NCBI GenBank assembly: GCA_013399305.1
Contig: VXAI01000191.1
Location: forward strand, 63,989-127,988
DNA: 64,000 nucleotides
Origin: Rostratula benghalensis
Lineage: Eukaryota > Chordata > Aves > Charadriiformes > Rostratulidae
Direction: 5' to 3'
The notes beneath the pieces were generated by a model. It was not told the DNA's origin and ran no database searches. It saw only the letters and a program-made list of their open reading frames with translations. Made by a program: the position numbers and the translations under genes. Positions within the stretch are counted from its first letter, which is position 1. Each line of letters starts with the position of its first letter. Shown here in pieces: positions 39,191-51,604 of the stretch.

Positions 39191-39566
39191 CTGTTCATTA
39201 CAAACTTTGATGCTTGGGCATAACATCATAGATTGCTAAGGCTGTTTTACAGGAGATGAAAGGAAAAGACCAGACAGACCTACACTTACGCTCTGATTTC
39301 ATTATTACTTCCAATGTTAGCAGTCAATAAACAAATACTTCCACTAAAAGTTATCAAATCATTTATTTGAGCAACATTGCATTTAAGTGGTGTAGTTGAG
39401 TAGAAAAGGCTCCAGTTGTAGCAGCATTTCAATGTGAATGTGTAAAGCTACTGGATAACTTATCCCTTCTAAAAGTCAGCACTACTTTCAATTTACTTTA
39501 TTAATTTAAAGCTCAAAGTAATTCCGTTTTAAAATAAAGAGAATAAACATAATAGACCTTACTTAC

Positions 39567-39796
39567 TCTGCCAATCCTAGTATTGTTTCTCTCTTGTACT
39601 GTCCATCTGCTGTAAACCTCTGCACATCCACTCCTTTGCCAAGTCCTTGCAGAATCTGGGCTTGAGTGAAATCCAGTAACCGTTCGTTGTAGTAATGCAG
39701 CTGATTTATCAAAGTTGCGATTTCTTCAGGCCAGTCTGCGTTTCTGTACTCAGTAACGTGCTTTGTCACCATCTCAATCAGCTCTTTTGGATCAGC
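39567..39796 (-). CDS. NBAS: NBAS coding exon F (76 codons plus two bases)
   Basis: This exon encodes ADPKELIEMVTKHVTEYRNA, DWPEEIATLINQLHYY, NERLLDFTQAQILQGLGKG and VDVQRFTADGQYKRETILGLAE (residues 208-283 plus a split Glu). The block NERLLDFTQAQILQ...GVDVQRFTAD.QYKRETILGLAE is diagnostic for NBAS. It starts in phase 0 after TTTTCACAG and ends GCAGA followed by GTAAGT, so the last Glu codon is GA + A from exon G. The internal Met is not a start: the frame opens eight codons earlier at the acceptor. Helical solenoid, cytosolic. Confidence 0.96.
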
Positions 39797-42758
39797 CTGT
39801 GAAAATAATTGAAGACTTAAGACTTAAGAAAATACTTAAGAGAGTGAAGACTTAAAAAAGCCCTGTAAATTCCTTTGAAAAAAATTACCATTCTGTAATT
39901 GATCCATGTGTTCAGAACTGAAAAGCTTTTTCCATTTTTGAGACCTTTTAAGTACAACAAAACTCCAAATTTTCTGTTCTTTTGGAAAGTTTTAAACTGT
40001 TCCATATGCTACAAAAATTCACACAAACTTAACAAATCAAATGAATACTAACTTCATTATGATTGAAGTAATTTGTTTTTAAAGCTCTGATTTAAATGAA
40101 TGTTGTATTTGGCAAATGATCGGTAAAACGTCTCAATAAATCAACAAAAACTTATTGAATCTCTCTTCAATTATAAATGCTACAACCAAGCTTACTCAAA
40201 ACCAGGGATTCTACCTTAAAAATAAGAACAGAAGCAACACTGCAAACTAGGCTTTTTATGTTCCGCAATTTCTGATACACTTCTGTTATCCAGAACTGAT
40301 AAACGGAATAGTTTTGTGTTTCAAGTGGCAAGCACCAAAACTTTCCTATGGCTTAAGCTACGTCCAGGCACCTCCACTTGAACGCAGCTGTGTGTGATAC
40401 GTAATCACTCAGCACACCCACTCCCTTCATTCCTCTCTGCCCTGAAAAGCCATGCCACCAGCAGCACAATGCCCAGCAAGAAACACCCTGACATCTGCGT
40501 AGCACACACTGAGGAAAGAGTGCTGCCAAAAGAGCCAACTGTAAATTGAAAATATTTTCTCAAAGAAACAGCTCGTTTAACTGCTGTGGTCTCAAAGAAT
40601 GTTGAGTCTACTGAACAAATATACTTTGTTTTTATTACAGAACGATTTTGGTAAATTAGAAGCTAAACTTATGAACGTTAACTAGAGTGCACAGCAGGGT
40701 AAAACATGCACCAAATGTTTGAACCTTGAGGCATGCTTGAATTTTTCTAAGACTTGCTGGTCATTCCAAATGGATATTTTTTTTTATTTTTTTATTATTT
40801 TTTTTTTGCTTTCAAGTCTGAGATGACAAGCTGCTCACCAAGTCACATTAAAGGCTACAGGGTGTCCTTTTTCCTCTCCACATGATATTTTTCTGAAGCC
40901 CTCTAAACATGCAAACTCAGTGATTTTACAAACAACATCAGTAGTTCTTTCAAGGTTGCTTAGGAGATTGGTAATAGGGTAATAAAACCTCAGAAAAGAG
41001 ACAGGCAAGCAGAGCAGTGCCTCTGCTATACAATTATATCAGCTGGAAACCAATCCATTGCTTATTATGTACCCTGGTATCTCATTTTAGGTGATACACC
41101 AGAATGTGAGCATGGAGACAGGGGAAGGCAGAGCAAGATGAGGAAACCTGTTTAACATAATTGCCTGTATGTTCTGTACAATCCACTGAGAAAGGCAGGG
41201 CCCTCTGACAAACTATGAGGGTAAATGTGCTCTTTTTGTGCCAGGTTTCTCCTTTCTCCCTTAAGAAGAGTGAAACCCAATGTCAGTACTCTTCTTCCAG
41301 TGCACAGCCCAAAGGATTGTTCATAAAGTACACAAAGACCATCTTGAAAGTATTTTCAAAGAAATACGCCAGAACTCTTCCTTGACAAATGCCTTCTGAA
41401 GATGAAAAGATAGTATTTTTAGTAAGTTTCCTGAATAGCACATAACTTTTCACCTTGTGCCAGAACTGGAGTTTTTACAACAATAATCTTAAAATAGCAC
41501 TTATTACTTAGACCATTTTAGTTTTGGTCCACTGGTGTCTTCAATACATTAGGCAATCATCATATTCAAATGTGAAATGCCTTTTTAAAAAAGTAATCTG
41601 CTACTTTACTTCCAATCATAATATCCTGACAAAGTTGTCACCCTCTCAATGACACCTATCACTAGTGCCAACGTTCCTTCCCCATTACTTACACTTCCTT
41701 AAAAGCATCTGTGTGCAATCTTCCATGCTGCCTGTTTATGCTTCATAGGAACACCTTTAGGCACTTTAATCAGCTTAATCATTTTCCTGCTAATACTTTT
41801 GCCAAACAGTATCTACAAAGATGCAAAATAATAAGTGTGCCGTTTCACAAGGACTTCTCTGTATCAAACTAGTCAGTACCATTTCACTGTTTTTCTTATC
41901 TGAACCTCTTCTACCTCCAGTTTCAAAGCTTGGTTTTAATAAAAATAAAATTCAAAGACCCAGATCAAGGTCTGCTGCGTGATACAGCAGTACCACAACA
42001 AAAAAAAATGATGACAAACTGCTGCAAGGAGGAAAAGAGAAGGAAGTGGAAGATAATTTGAAATACATGTTGTTTAAAGACCAAGAAAATTAGATTGATG
42101 TTTTTCACCAAGATAGCTAATTATCTACCTAGTCTACTATGTTCTTTTCTGGCTTTGAAGTTCTGAATAATGTTGTAGAAGGGTTTAAGAAACATGTTTT
42201 ACCGTACTAAACAAATAAAGTTGTTGGAAGCAGGCTCTATTGAACTTACTAATGACAGAGCTAGAATAATAGAATTATATGCTCTATGAATTCCCATGTA
42301 TGGATATCCATACATGTGTAAGGCAAAAACGTGCAACAAATTCTTCAATCTAGGAAATAAAAGTACAAGATCTGATAGCTGGTAAATTAACATATATACA
42401 TTCAGACTGAAGAAGACACAAATTGGTTTTTTATTGCAAGCCATTGCCAAGGATTGTGTTGAAGTCTTCACCACCAAAAATCTTTCAAAAATCAAGTGTT
42501 GTCTTATTTTATCCCTTAAAAGACGTATGCTCCAAACTATCAAAGCATATGAAATCAAAAATTAGAGAAATCCCACAGCCTGCTTTGTGCAAAGCCACTG
42601 ACATCTGATAGGAGACTTTCTAAGTTTTTATTATATAAAAAACAATCTTTCCCATGTTGCAGTTGTTTGCAAAAGTAATTTACTGGAAGGACAAACAGCT
42701 TTCCTTTTCTCAGACTTGTTATCCTTCTAAAGATTTAAAATGTTTTAAACAACATTGC

Positions 42759-42836
42759 TGCTTGCAAAGTACTTATCAAGCATTCAATACAAGCTGGTGC
42801 TTGCACAGTACTTATCAAGCATTCAGCACAAGCTCA
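42759..42836 (+). repeat. two-copy 39-base tandem duplication
   Basis: Two adjacent 39-base units (42759-42797 and 42798-42836) share 'gtacttatcaagcattca' and differ at only a few positions. In one plus frame they give a repeated STYQAF.TS string, but no gene is supported there. This is a small, fairly recent minisatellite-type duplication in an intron. Confidence 0.88.
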
Positions 42837-43295
42837 ATGGAACAATGTAAAGAGCTGAAGTGTTTGGTATCAAGTTGCAGAGAAATCCCATTTCATAATT
42901 TTAAGTATATATTCTTTAACATCTTCACATTTTTAGTAATACCTTGTTGGGTTTTTTTTAAAGGTACACAAATATTTCTATATCCATTAGATAACTAGTT
43001 CAATTAGGCACTATGTCTTTCTAACAGACCCTACTACAGGAAGATAATCACAGCTGTATTGCCAGCATTCAAAAAAGTCTTAACCTTTTTGAATTGAAGA
43101 GGTCATAATAACTAGCTAGTAACAGTAGCTGGAGATAAAGAACATTAGCAAAATCAGTAAAGACTGACTTACTGCATCATTCACAGGGAAAAAAAATAAA
43201 TCTACAGCAATTTGTGTAAATAGAAATTAACTATGATAGGTAAGACTGATAAGAAGTCATACTCAACTTGTTCTCTTTCTAATGTTGTCTGTTAC

Positions 43296-43379
43296 CAAAA
43301 AACAAAACAAAACAAAAACACACACACACAAAAAAAAAACAAACAACCCACACACACAAAAACCCCCAACCACCAAAAA
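43296..43379. repeat. A/C-rich tract with (AC)n core
   Basis: A run of AAAAC units, then 'acacacacacaca', then A/C-rich sequence. It is essentially free of T and G for more than 80 bases on the plus strand. It resembles the other A/C tracts in this gene. Confidence 0.8.
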
Positions 43380-46300
43380 TCTCCAATCCGCTGCCACACT
43401 ATTATCTGTTGGCTTTTCAGAGTCTTTCAGATACTTAGAAATTGTGCCAATGTGTCTAACTCTTTGTTTCTTTGCCAGGTAAATCCCCTCCTGTACTTCT
43501 AGACAGACCTTTGAACGCAGCTTCCCCTCCCTGACCATTTACGAAGGGTATTTTCCACAGAAACACAGCAATAAACATAGGATAAAATTACAGAGAAGCC
43601 ACAAGAGATGACTTGGATGTATTACACCTTGGCAACAGTGGCATAGACTTTGCTTACAAATAAAATAAAAAATGAAAAGAAAAAGAGATGGGAGAACAGA
43701 AAAACCACACACCCATGACTTCAGCATAAAGCTAATTTAATTCCATGCTATTAAATAGGATTTACTCAGCACAGACCAAGACAAGTTACTGTCAATACTG
43801 CAACACCAGCTGTCACCAATAAGCCTCAGTGGAGGCCAGGGTCCACGTGACCAGACGTTTTGAAGCAGTATTTCTCTTTGACTGTCCTCTGGGAGGCAAA
43901 GCTGCGAAGACCTTCAGAGTCTGTATGTCACACTGCAGTCATATAAAAGCAAAACCATTTTAAAAAAGAGATAAGAAGTTTTGATCTTGGAATTTCTTCA
44001 TCCAGATTCCTAAAATAATCTTTAATTTGATTTTTTTTTTCCCCCTGGCAAGTTGCTATTTCTTTTTTCTTTCAAATCTCTTTAAACAACTTAATTCTGC
44101 CATACACATCAGGAAAAAAACATGAACCTGAGTCATTTTTTATCCTGTTACTCTTCTGCCTAGGAAATGGCAACAATTTTACAGCTGTGGCAAGAAAGAT
44201 AAATGATAAAAAGCTCTACTGTAAACTTATCATTGAGATAATATTAGATCCCTATAAGGCCATTTAGCTTGTTTACTTATTTTAAGGCCGAGAATCTTTC
44301 CAAATGATCTTCAGACTGCCATACAGCAATGACAAGGAACAGCGATGAGAAAAACTGCTTAGATCAGCACGGCTAGCTCGCTCATAACCACCTTGAATAA
44401 GTAACTGAGGCTGTGGACCTTTCCAGATTAAAGTTGCAAAATATTTCCATCATCTTTTGAACTACAGACTTTCGGTAGTGATCAAAAGCTCCAGCGATGG
44501 TGAACCACAGGAATCTGAATGGGAACTCAGAGGACAGATTAGCTGTGCCTATCCCACTTGTTCTACACCATTTTAAGCAGTCCTAAGAAAGATCGTGCTG
44601 CAGAGGAAGGCATGTACACCAAGCAAAATCTTTGATGTCTTAAGGAGATCTCTTAGCAAAACTAAGAGACGACAGCACATGAGTAAATCAAGAGACACCA
44701 GGGAGCAGGGTGTAGAATTCTTGCTACAGACACAGCTGCACTTTGATCACTATCCTCTCTGTAGCTGTTGCCCATCTCCAGTACTTCTACAGAAAACAAA
44801 CTACACCTCTGAAAAACACTTAGACTTCAGGGAGGAGAACTCTCCCTAACCCTTCTAGCAACTGCCACAATCCCTGTTGAAAGAGATACAGTGTGCTATA
44901 AATTTGATAGAGGGGAAGGCAAGAAAAAAGGAGAAAAAAAAAATTAAGAGAAACATACATAGGTGACACTTTTCACTTGTACCAAAGCAGGAAAAAAAGA
45001 TTTACAGGGAAGAATCAGATCACTCAAGAAGTAAAACCCATTCCTCCATAGGACAGCTTTCATGAATTAAATCAACGACACTTGTCCTCAATTAAGTCTG
45101 TTGTCACACTGTGAGTCAAGAGTACATTACCTTTGACACAGCACAATATGAATTTGGGGTGGCCCACCTTTCAGATCACAGCCGCCTCACATCTGATCTG
45201 CTCAAAGCCAAAGATAAAGTATATGGCTGAGAGGGAGGACAAGATTAGCTCAGAAAAAAACCCTGTATTGTCACATCACTCAAATACAAAGATACTTCAA
45301 CTTCCTTTGTCCTCCCTCTGCTCCAGCTACATATATTGTTGGGTGACAACACTGACTTTTTTCAAGATCAGATTTCACAACCATTTTTTAAATGGATACA
45401 GGAAGCAAAAAATCCCATCACTCACAAGTGAACCATACCAAGCCAACGTAAAAGAATGCCTACTACAATACCTTTTGTAAGCTACAAGATGCATCATAAT
45501 AAACCTGCGTAAACTAACAAACAAAAATGAAGTAGAGATGAGCTAAGGAATAAATCTTAATTATCAAACTTCTTGGTAGGTCTTATTCAGAGAATATTAA
45601 AACAATTTTCTAATTCAGATTTATTGAGCTAACTGAGCTATCAGAAGTTTTTGCAACATATTATAATGTACCAGATATATTTAAGTATTAGCATTTTAAA
45701 GCCCATTCATACCTTTAAAAAATGCTTATCACCACGGTACACCAAGAACAAGCCATCTATGTGTGGGTTTTGTTTGCTTGTTTTAATAGAGGGAAAGTTA
45801 CATGTTATTACTAAGCAGTGTTGAAACACCTGGATAGGAAGGCAACACAGGCCACTGCCACTTCAAGGTCATTATGTTGGTAACTGAATCTTGTAAGGAC
45901 CACATGTTGCCCAAGATGCTGGTATGATTAAGGATATGACATAAATGGAGTTCCAGGAATATTTTCTGCCACAAAGCCACCAGAAGAGACTGAATAAGAA
46001 AGGACTGAGAGGTAAGCTGTTAGTTTTGAATTATGAATCAGAAGTTGCTAGAACACAACCTTAAAATAATAATACCTGCTGGTTTTATTTCTGCTTCAGA
46101 AATTACACTAAAGATGGTATTAGAATTGGACTAAGCAGCCTAAAGCATCTATTATACAAAACCATGTCCTGCAGGAACATGTTTACAGAGGTACCACAAT
46201 CACTGGCTAGAAATAACAGAATACTTAAAACCAGGAAGAAAATACCACTAACAAATTTCATTTCATCTATACATTTTGTTTTAACATCAAACAGCCACCA

Positions 46301-47636
46301 TCACAAAATTAATTTACACAGTCAGCCAGGTTATCTGCAGTATTTACAGGAATCCTGAATGTTAGTCTACAAATTGCCTTGAATTTTTACTAAGATATTT
46401 CAAGGTAAATTCTTAACAGATGCAGTTGGTTACAAAAGTTAACACATGATCTTTTTAATAAGCAGCAGCAGAAGGAACAAAGACAACAAAGCGACTTTAA
46501 GCCAAATCAAAACCACCAGGTGTAAGTTAAATCAACAAAGTTTCCAGGACAGAAGCCAGTACTGCTGCAGAAAGAGAACAAAAATTAAAATAAATAAATA
46601 AATTCAACAGGCTGCTGATAAGTAATAAAACATAAAAATAATTTGAGAAGTTGTCCAAGCAGCTGTTTTTACAGTTATGTTAAATTACTTGCATCTGAAG
46701 AGTTGAACAAATTGCGCCAGTGCTTGGTTTTAAATGTTCTTTTGCTTTGTTTTCAATCAGCAAGAGTGAGGAATAATTTATCTCAAGAGAAAATGTTTTT
46801 GTAGTTTCTTTTCTACCTTCTGTTCTATTACAGACTCTCTCTTACTGGGTAAGATATTGACAAGTCAGAATTAGGCAGAAAAATCTCATCTGATCTCATC
46901 ATTTCACCTGAAAGCTGTTTTAGTGGAACTAACACGTTACATATAAAAGTTTAAAAATGTCAACTAAAAAAACATCTCTGAAAATGAAAAAAATTACTAC
47001 ATAGTTTTGAGTGAAGTGCTTATTAATTCATTGTACATAATTTATTTCCCATGTGCAGGATTACTTTTAGTAAACAATGGCACAGTTTAGGTAATTATAC
47101 TAACATTCTGTCCATCTCCCTTTCCTCTAAAGAAAAAAGATCAGGCTTTCTTTTTGAATAAATTATATTAATCTATGTTCTTTTAGAATATGTCTTTAAT
47201 CTTGGATCTATATGGCAGCAGCTGTGGTCATATACAGATGGTGGGACGCTTCTATACTCGTACTGTAAAAATACATTGCAATATGATACAGTTTAAATAC
47301 AATACAGTATTCTTTTTATTTGTACAGTTCCTGAACTGGATACATGGAAGTATTTCTATAACTTACAAATTTATAGCTTGCAAACTAAATATTCCATGAG
47401 CTACATAACAAAACAAACTCCCAGATTCGGTCTTCCTCGGCAGTTTATTAAAATGCCAGAAGTCAAGTATTTTTTCATCCTACTCCAGCAGCACTGTTAG
47501 CACTTCTGCTGAATAGCATGAACAGCATGAGTTTCTCAGTGACCACCTTCTCTTACTGTGATACATATTTCATTAATAGCTTCTTACACCAAATTTATAA
47601 AGGCCAATCTAGCATTTATCCTCAACTCTCCAAGGT

Positions 47637-47700
47637 GAAAAACAAGCAAACAACAAAACATTCAGGCAACCCCACCACCAAACAACCAAGCCATCAAAAC
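47637..47700. repeat. A/C-rich low-complexity tract
   Basis: The plus strand is almost free of T and G over this stretch ('aaacaacaaaacattcaggc', 'ccccaccaccaaacaacc'). The NBAS pre-mRNA would therefore be U/G-rich here. Confidence 0.65.
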
Positions 47701-48779
47701 CAAAAGAGGGGGAGGAGACAGCTCTCTCACTCGACAGGAATTCAGTGTTGTCTGAAAAGTTACCTGTATTGCCAACCCAGATAAATAAAATTTTGCTGAA
47801 ATATTTTGTGTTCTAGGATGAATAGAAAATTTCAGTCAGGCTGCTCAGAAAACTAATGATGTTTACTGACTGGAGAAAATCATTACAGAAGCACAGAAAA
47901 AGAAACTAAAAAAAAAGATAGAGACAACTGATACGGGGAAGACTGCTTCAGAAAGCTGTTGGTCACCTTTATGCTCTTTCCCAGAGACGAACAAAACCTT
48001 TTGCATAAAGGAAAGCATTAGTACTTATCTCAACCACCTTTTTTTGCATGAAAACCCACAAATATATCTCCAGAGGAACACAGGCAAGCCAGACCTCAAA
48101 CCTCTCCTGAAATGAAAGCCTGGTTTGAAGATCCTCTTTTTTAAAAGAGTATTTCTAAATAGCTGGCTCAAGAACAACACTCACTCTGCTTTCAGAAGTA
48201 GGATTTAACAGAATAGTTTATATAACCCTTGAGAAATAAAAGAAAGAAACACTGTAACTCCTTTTCTTAGGCACAGCTTACTTTAAAGGGAAAAAAAAAA
48301 AACAAAACCCAGGGAAAAAAAACCACTATTTTGTGAGTCTCCTAAATACTATCCGGTCCCACCTAAGAACGGTAATGCTTTGTAGTGTTGTGTGCTTAGC
48401 AGAGAAATATGAGGATCTGCAAAATACTGGCTTATCTACAACAAAAACATCTCAACCAAAGAAACATAGCTGTCATAATCTGACCACAGTGCCACTAACT
48501 GATGGTTACTAATTCAGAGATCACACTGGAAGATGTTAAAAACTGTCCACAACAACTGGAGAGCTTATCCGAGTTTTATGCCTTTGAACATAGTAGAGTT
48601 CAGCGATGTCTCAATTTTTGTTAGCCTAGATATTAATTCATTTTTAAAAATCTGAGTCTACTTGTTGAGGTACCACTCAGGTATAAGAAAAATCACAAAA
48701 TCTGATAGGCAAAAAGGAAACTAAAAGGGTTAAAAAATACCTGAGAAGGGTCTTAGAAAGAACAGTAAAGCTGGTAGGA

Positions 48780-49610
48780 AAAAGTTCTGAAGTGTCACTC
48801 AAAATTGGGAAGTCAGATAGAGAAATGGTGAGATCGCTTGGTGACAGGATGTGAAAGAGACACCCACTGGTAAATCCATAGCAGAGGCAATCAATGAGAT
48901 CTTTGTGTCAGCCCTCACTGCTGAACGTATGGGGAAGAGCGCTCAGAAGGCCTAGATGAGTTCAAAGGTAACACCTGGGAAGTGTCAGGCCAATTCGGGA
49001 AGTTATGTGTTTGCACACCACCATGACCAGATGGCTTCACCACTCAGTTCTCAAGGAAGACAACAATAAAAACAGAAAACAAACAAACAAACAAAAACCC
49101 AAAACAAAACAAACCAACACTGTGCCTAAGTGGAAGTCCCATTGGAACAATGGTTCTCCAGGGGATCCTCTCAGGCAGCACAGACCAGCAAGTCTGATTT
49201 CCATCGATGGTAAGATGGCACTCTCTTTAACAAAGAGTAAGACCACTGAGCACATGCATTAACAGAGATTGGCGGGAAAAAGTCAGCATGGCCTCTGAAA
49301 AGGGAAGTCCACTTTGTTGGCTTGCTGGAGGCCTATGAGGGTGTCAATGATCACATGGACAAAGGGAATCCTCTGGCAAAAGACATACATACAAATCTTC
49401 CAATATGCTTTGACGAGTTTTCCCACCAAATTGCCAAGGGATTAGAAAAAAGATCCTTTCATGAACTAAAACCTGGTGAAACACAAGGTGAAAACTTAGT
49501 CTTCACTTTTCAGATAAGGGAAAGACTGCAGCCAGCCACCTAGGAGCAGGTTTTGAGACCCCTTCCACTCAGAATCTCTTATCAATGACCTGGAGAAGGG
49601 ATGAACAATA
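48780..49610 (+). mobile_element. degraded CR1-type LINE, endonuclease/reverse-transcriptase part
   Basis: An old plus-strand CR1 remnant in an NBAS intron. The stretch reading 'tcaatgagatctttgtgtcag' near 48893 resembles the linker before the reverse-transcriptase domain. Around 49315-49450 the frame LLEAYEGVNDHMDKGN...LPICFDEFSHQIAKGLEK matches the degraded RT block normally read as ...DFQKAFDKVPH...L...K. The segment 'tcaatgacctggagaaggg' near 49581 matches the downstream CR1 block. The catalytic-site aspartates are not intact and the frame is broken by indels and an A/C-rich insertion at 49066-49120. The typical CR1 3' end is absent. The copy is non-functional and probably ancient. Confidence 0.72.
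49066..49120. repeat. AAAC-rich simple repeat
   Basis: It contains 'aaacaaacaaacaaacaaaa' followed by A/C runs, and it sits inside the CR1 remnant, interrupting its sequence. It may be a secondary expansion. Confidence 0.75.
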
Positions 49611-49699
49611 AATATTTTGGTTTTCTAATTATACTGAACTCTCTGAATTATTCAGATGTCATGCTACATTATCGAGTCTACACTGTCTGGCCTACTTTC

Positions 49700-49704
<5 letters not shown>

Positions 49705-49731
<27 letters not shown>
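49705..49731. repeat. poly-A tract (27 bases)
   Basis: The longest homopolymer in the window. It lies about 100 bases after the end of the CR1 remnant and about 100 bases after an AATAAA at roughly 49605. CR1 elements normally end in a short tandem repeat rather than poly-A, so it may be an independent tract. Its length is likely to vary or to be a sequencing estimate. Confidence 0.85.
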
Positions 49732-51587
49732 GCAAAGAAATCTCCCAAGATCAGTCCTTGGTCTGCCAGTTAATGCTTCATTCATGATGCCCCACTGCCC
49801 TTCCCTTCCCTAGTCACACACTTCCACACACATGCAGGAAGCTCACAGGAAGAGACAACTGTGCACCTTTGGTCTCACCTCTCCCAATTTTTGTTTTGGA
49901 ACATCATATATGCACTGGAGTTAGGAGCATACACCAAATGAGCGAGATTTCCCCACCCCCAGGTATTAATGACTAACAATATTTGAACATGTACCAGAAA
50001 ACAGCCTGGTAAATAAAAAGAAAATGAGTGGTAGCATAAACAGCAGCATGAAAAGAAGTGGAGCAACCTAAAGACCAGCAAAGAAACTTGAACTTGAGGC
50101 ACAATACAAAACAGAAAACTCAAACAGTGAAGCAAATGAGAGAAATTACATTGTCAAGGGAAATTTGCTAGTTTTCAGCATCACTAGTCTAACAGGTAGA
50201 AGGGCTAAAGAGGAGCCAATACCTTGAATCAGGGCTCAAAAGAGTAAAGAGGATCATGGAGGATCATGTTGTAAGTTCATCATAAGCCAACAATACAGAG
50301 CACTACCATTTTACCATCTACAACAGACTTACTGCCAGACGTTGCATTTATGGGTAAAAACTTGCATGTCGAGACAGAATGACACACGACTGTCTGGCAG
50401 GGTTTGCCAGTTAATGTTCGTAGACTCCAGTAAAACTTCATGCACACAAATCCAATTTGAGATTAAAAATGCATCGATAATTTCTAGTGAGTTAAGTTAA
50501 TAATTTAGGAATGTGGCAGGATATTATTGTTAAACACAAACCAACATGCAACCATTTCCAAGGAGATATTACCTCATGTGAATAGACTTCTAGCCACACT
50601 GCAGTGCCATGTAGTAAGGTTAAAGTCATTACACCTCCTACAGCATGGTTAATATAGCTGGTAGCCCACAAGATCTGCCTCTCTCCCACCTCCTGGATAC
50701 AGCCTTCCTATATATTCCTAATTATTTCCAGATCAAATGCTATTTTCAACATCCTACATTTAGATTATTACCTAAAGCTGTAGCATAAGGACCAGAGCAG
50801 GGAGTTTTGCTTCTCTGGCTTAATATAGCTGTATTTGTAATTAAGGCTAACCTTACACAAACAAGCAACAGAACTGCCCTGGGAGTCAGGTCAAGCCTGC
50901 AAAATGAACTCCTGGTAAGATAACACAAACTTCTAGATATCCAGTCCCAAGTTCAAAGCACTATTCTTTTGACCTTGCTTTTATTAATACAAAACCAGAT
51001 AAATATGTATCAGCACATAACAACTGAAAACCTGTTCCATATGCTGGTTTTTCCCTATGGGAAAGGAGATGAGAGAGAATAAGACACACGTCACTTAATG
51101 CACTTAAAGCCTACAGATGCCATTGTGGCAAGGGCAGTACAGAGAAACTAAATACAGTCTTGCAAAGGAAGAGGGGAATAGACAAACAATAGACAGGAAT
51201 AAAAAAAGAAACAGCACAGGAACTAAAATAACACAACAGTTGTGATAGAAACAGAGAGAGAAAACGAAAACCAAACAAAACAGCAAAAAATCACTACTTT
51301 GTAGATAGAGAATTATGTGAGGTGAAGGCAGACCTAATTCTGCCTCTTACAGAGAGATTGATAGAGGCTTCCCTAAGCAGTAACAGAAAAGGGAAGCAGG
51401 TTAAATGCAGAGAGCACAAGTTCACTGTATAAATGCATCCTTTCACAGGGTGCCTCAAAAGCCAGTTGTATCAGGCCACTTAACCCCGTGGAACTGAACT
51501 CCCAGCTTCTTCACCAACTCCAGACTGCATCAAACGCATCACGAAGGAGAGACTCAGAGTTGTGCAATTTCAACATATTTAGAATGC

Positions 51588-51604
51588 TTTTTTTTTTTTT
51601 TTTT
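51588..51604. repeat. poly-T tract (17 bases)
   Basis: An uninterrupted T run in the 14.7 kb intron. On the transcribed (minus) strand it reads as A. No adjacent retrocopy was recognised. Confidence 0.85.

Larger units (their letters stand above)
33785..39566 (-). other. NBAS: intron between NBAS exons F and G (5.8 kb)
   Basis: The donor is GTAAGT. The acceptor is a weaker CTCTGTAAG preceded by a long pyrimidine tract. It holds a CR1 copy at 35968-36421, a 20-base T run at 39171-39190, an A/C-rich tract at 37584-37653, and G/T-rich plus-strand tracts at 34500-34563 and 34635-34655. Confidence 0.85.

Noticed and set aside
42199..42558. 119-codon minus-strand frame in the largest intron.
   Set aside because: No recognisable domain, Leu/Ser-rich AT-driven composition, not needed by NBAS phase.
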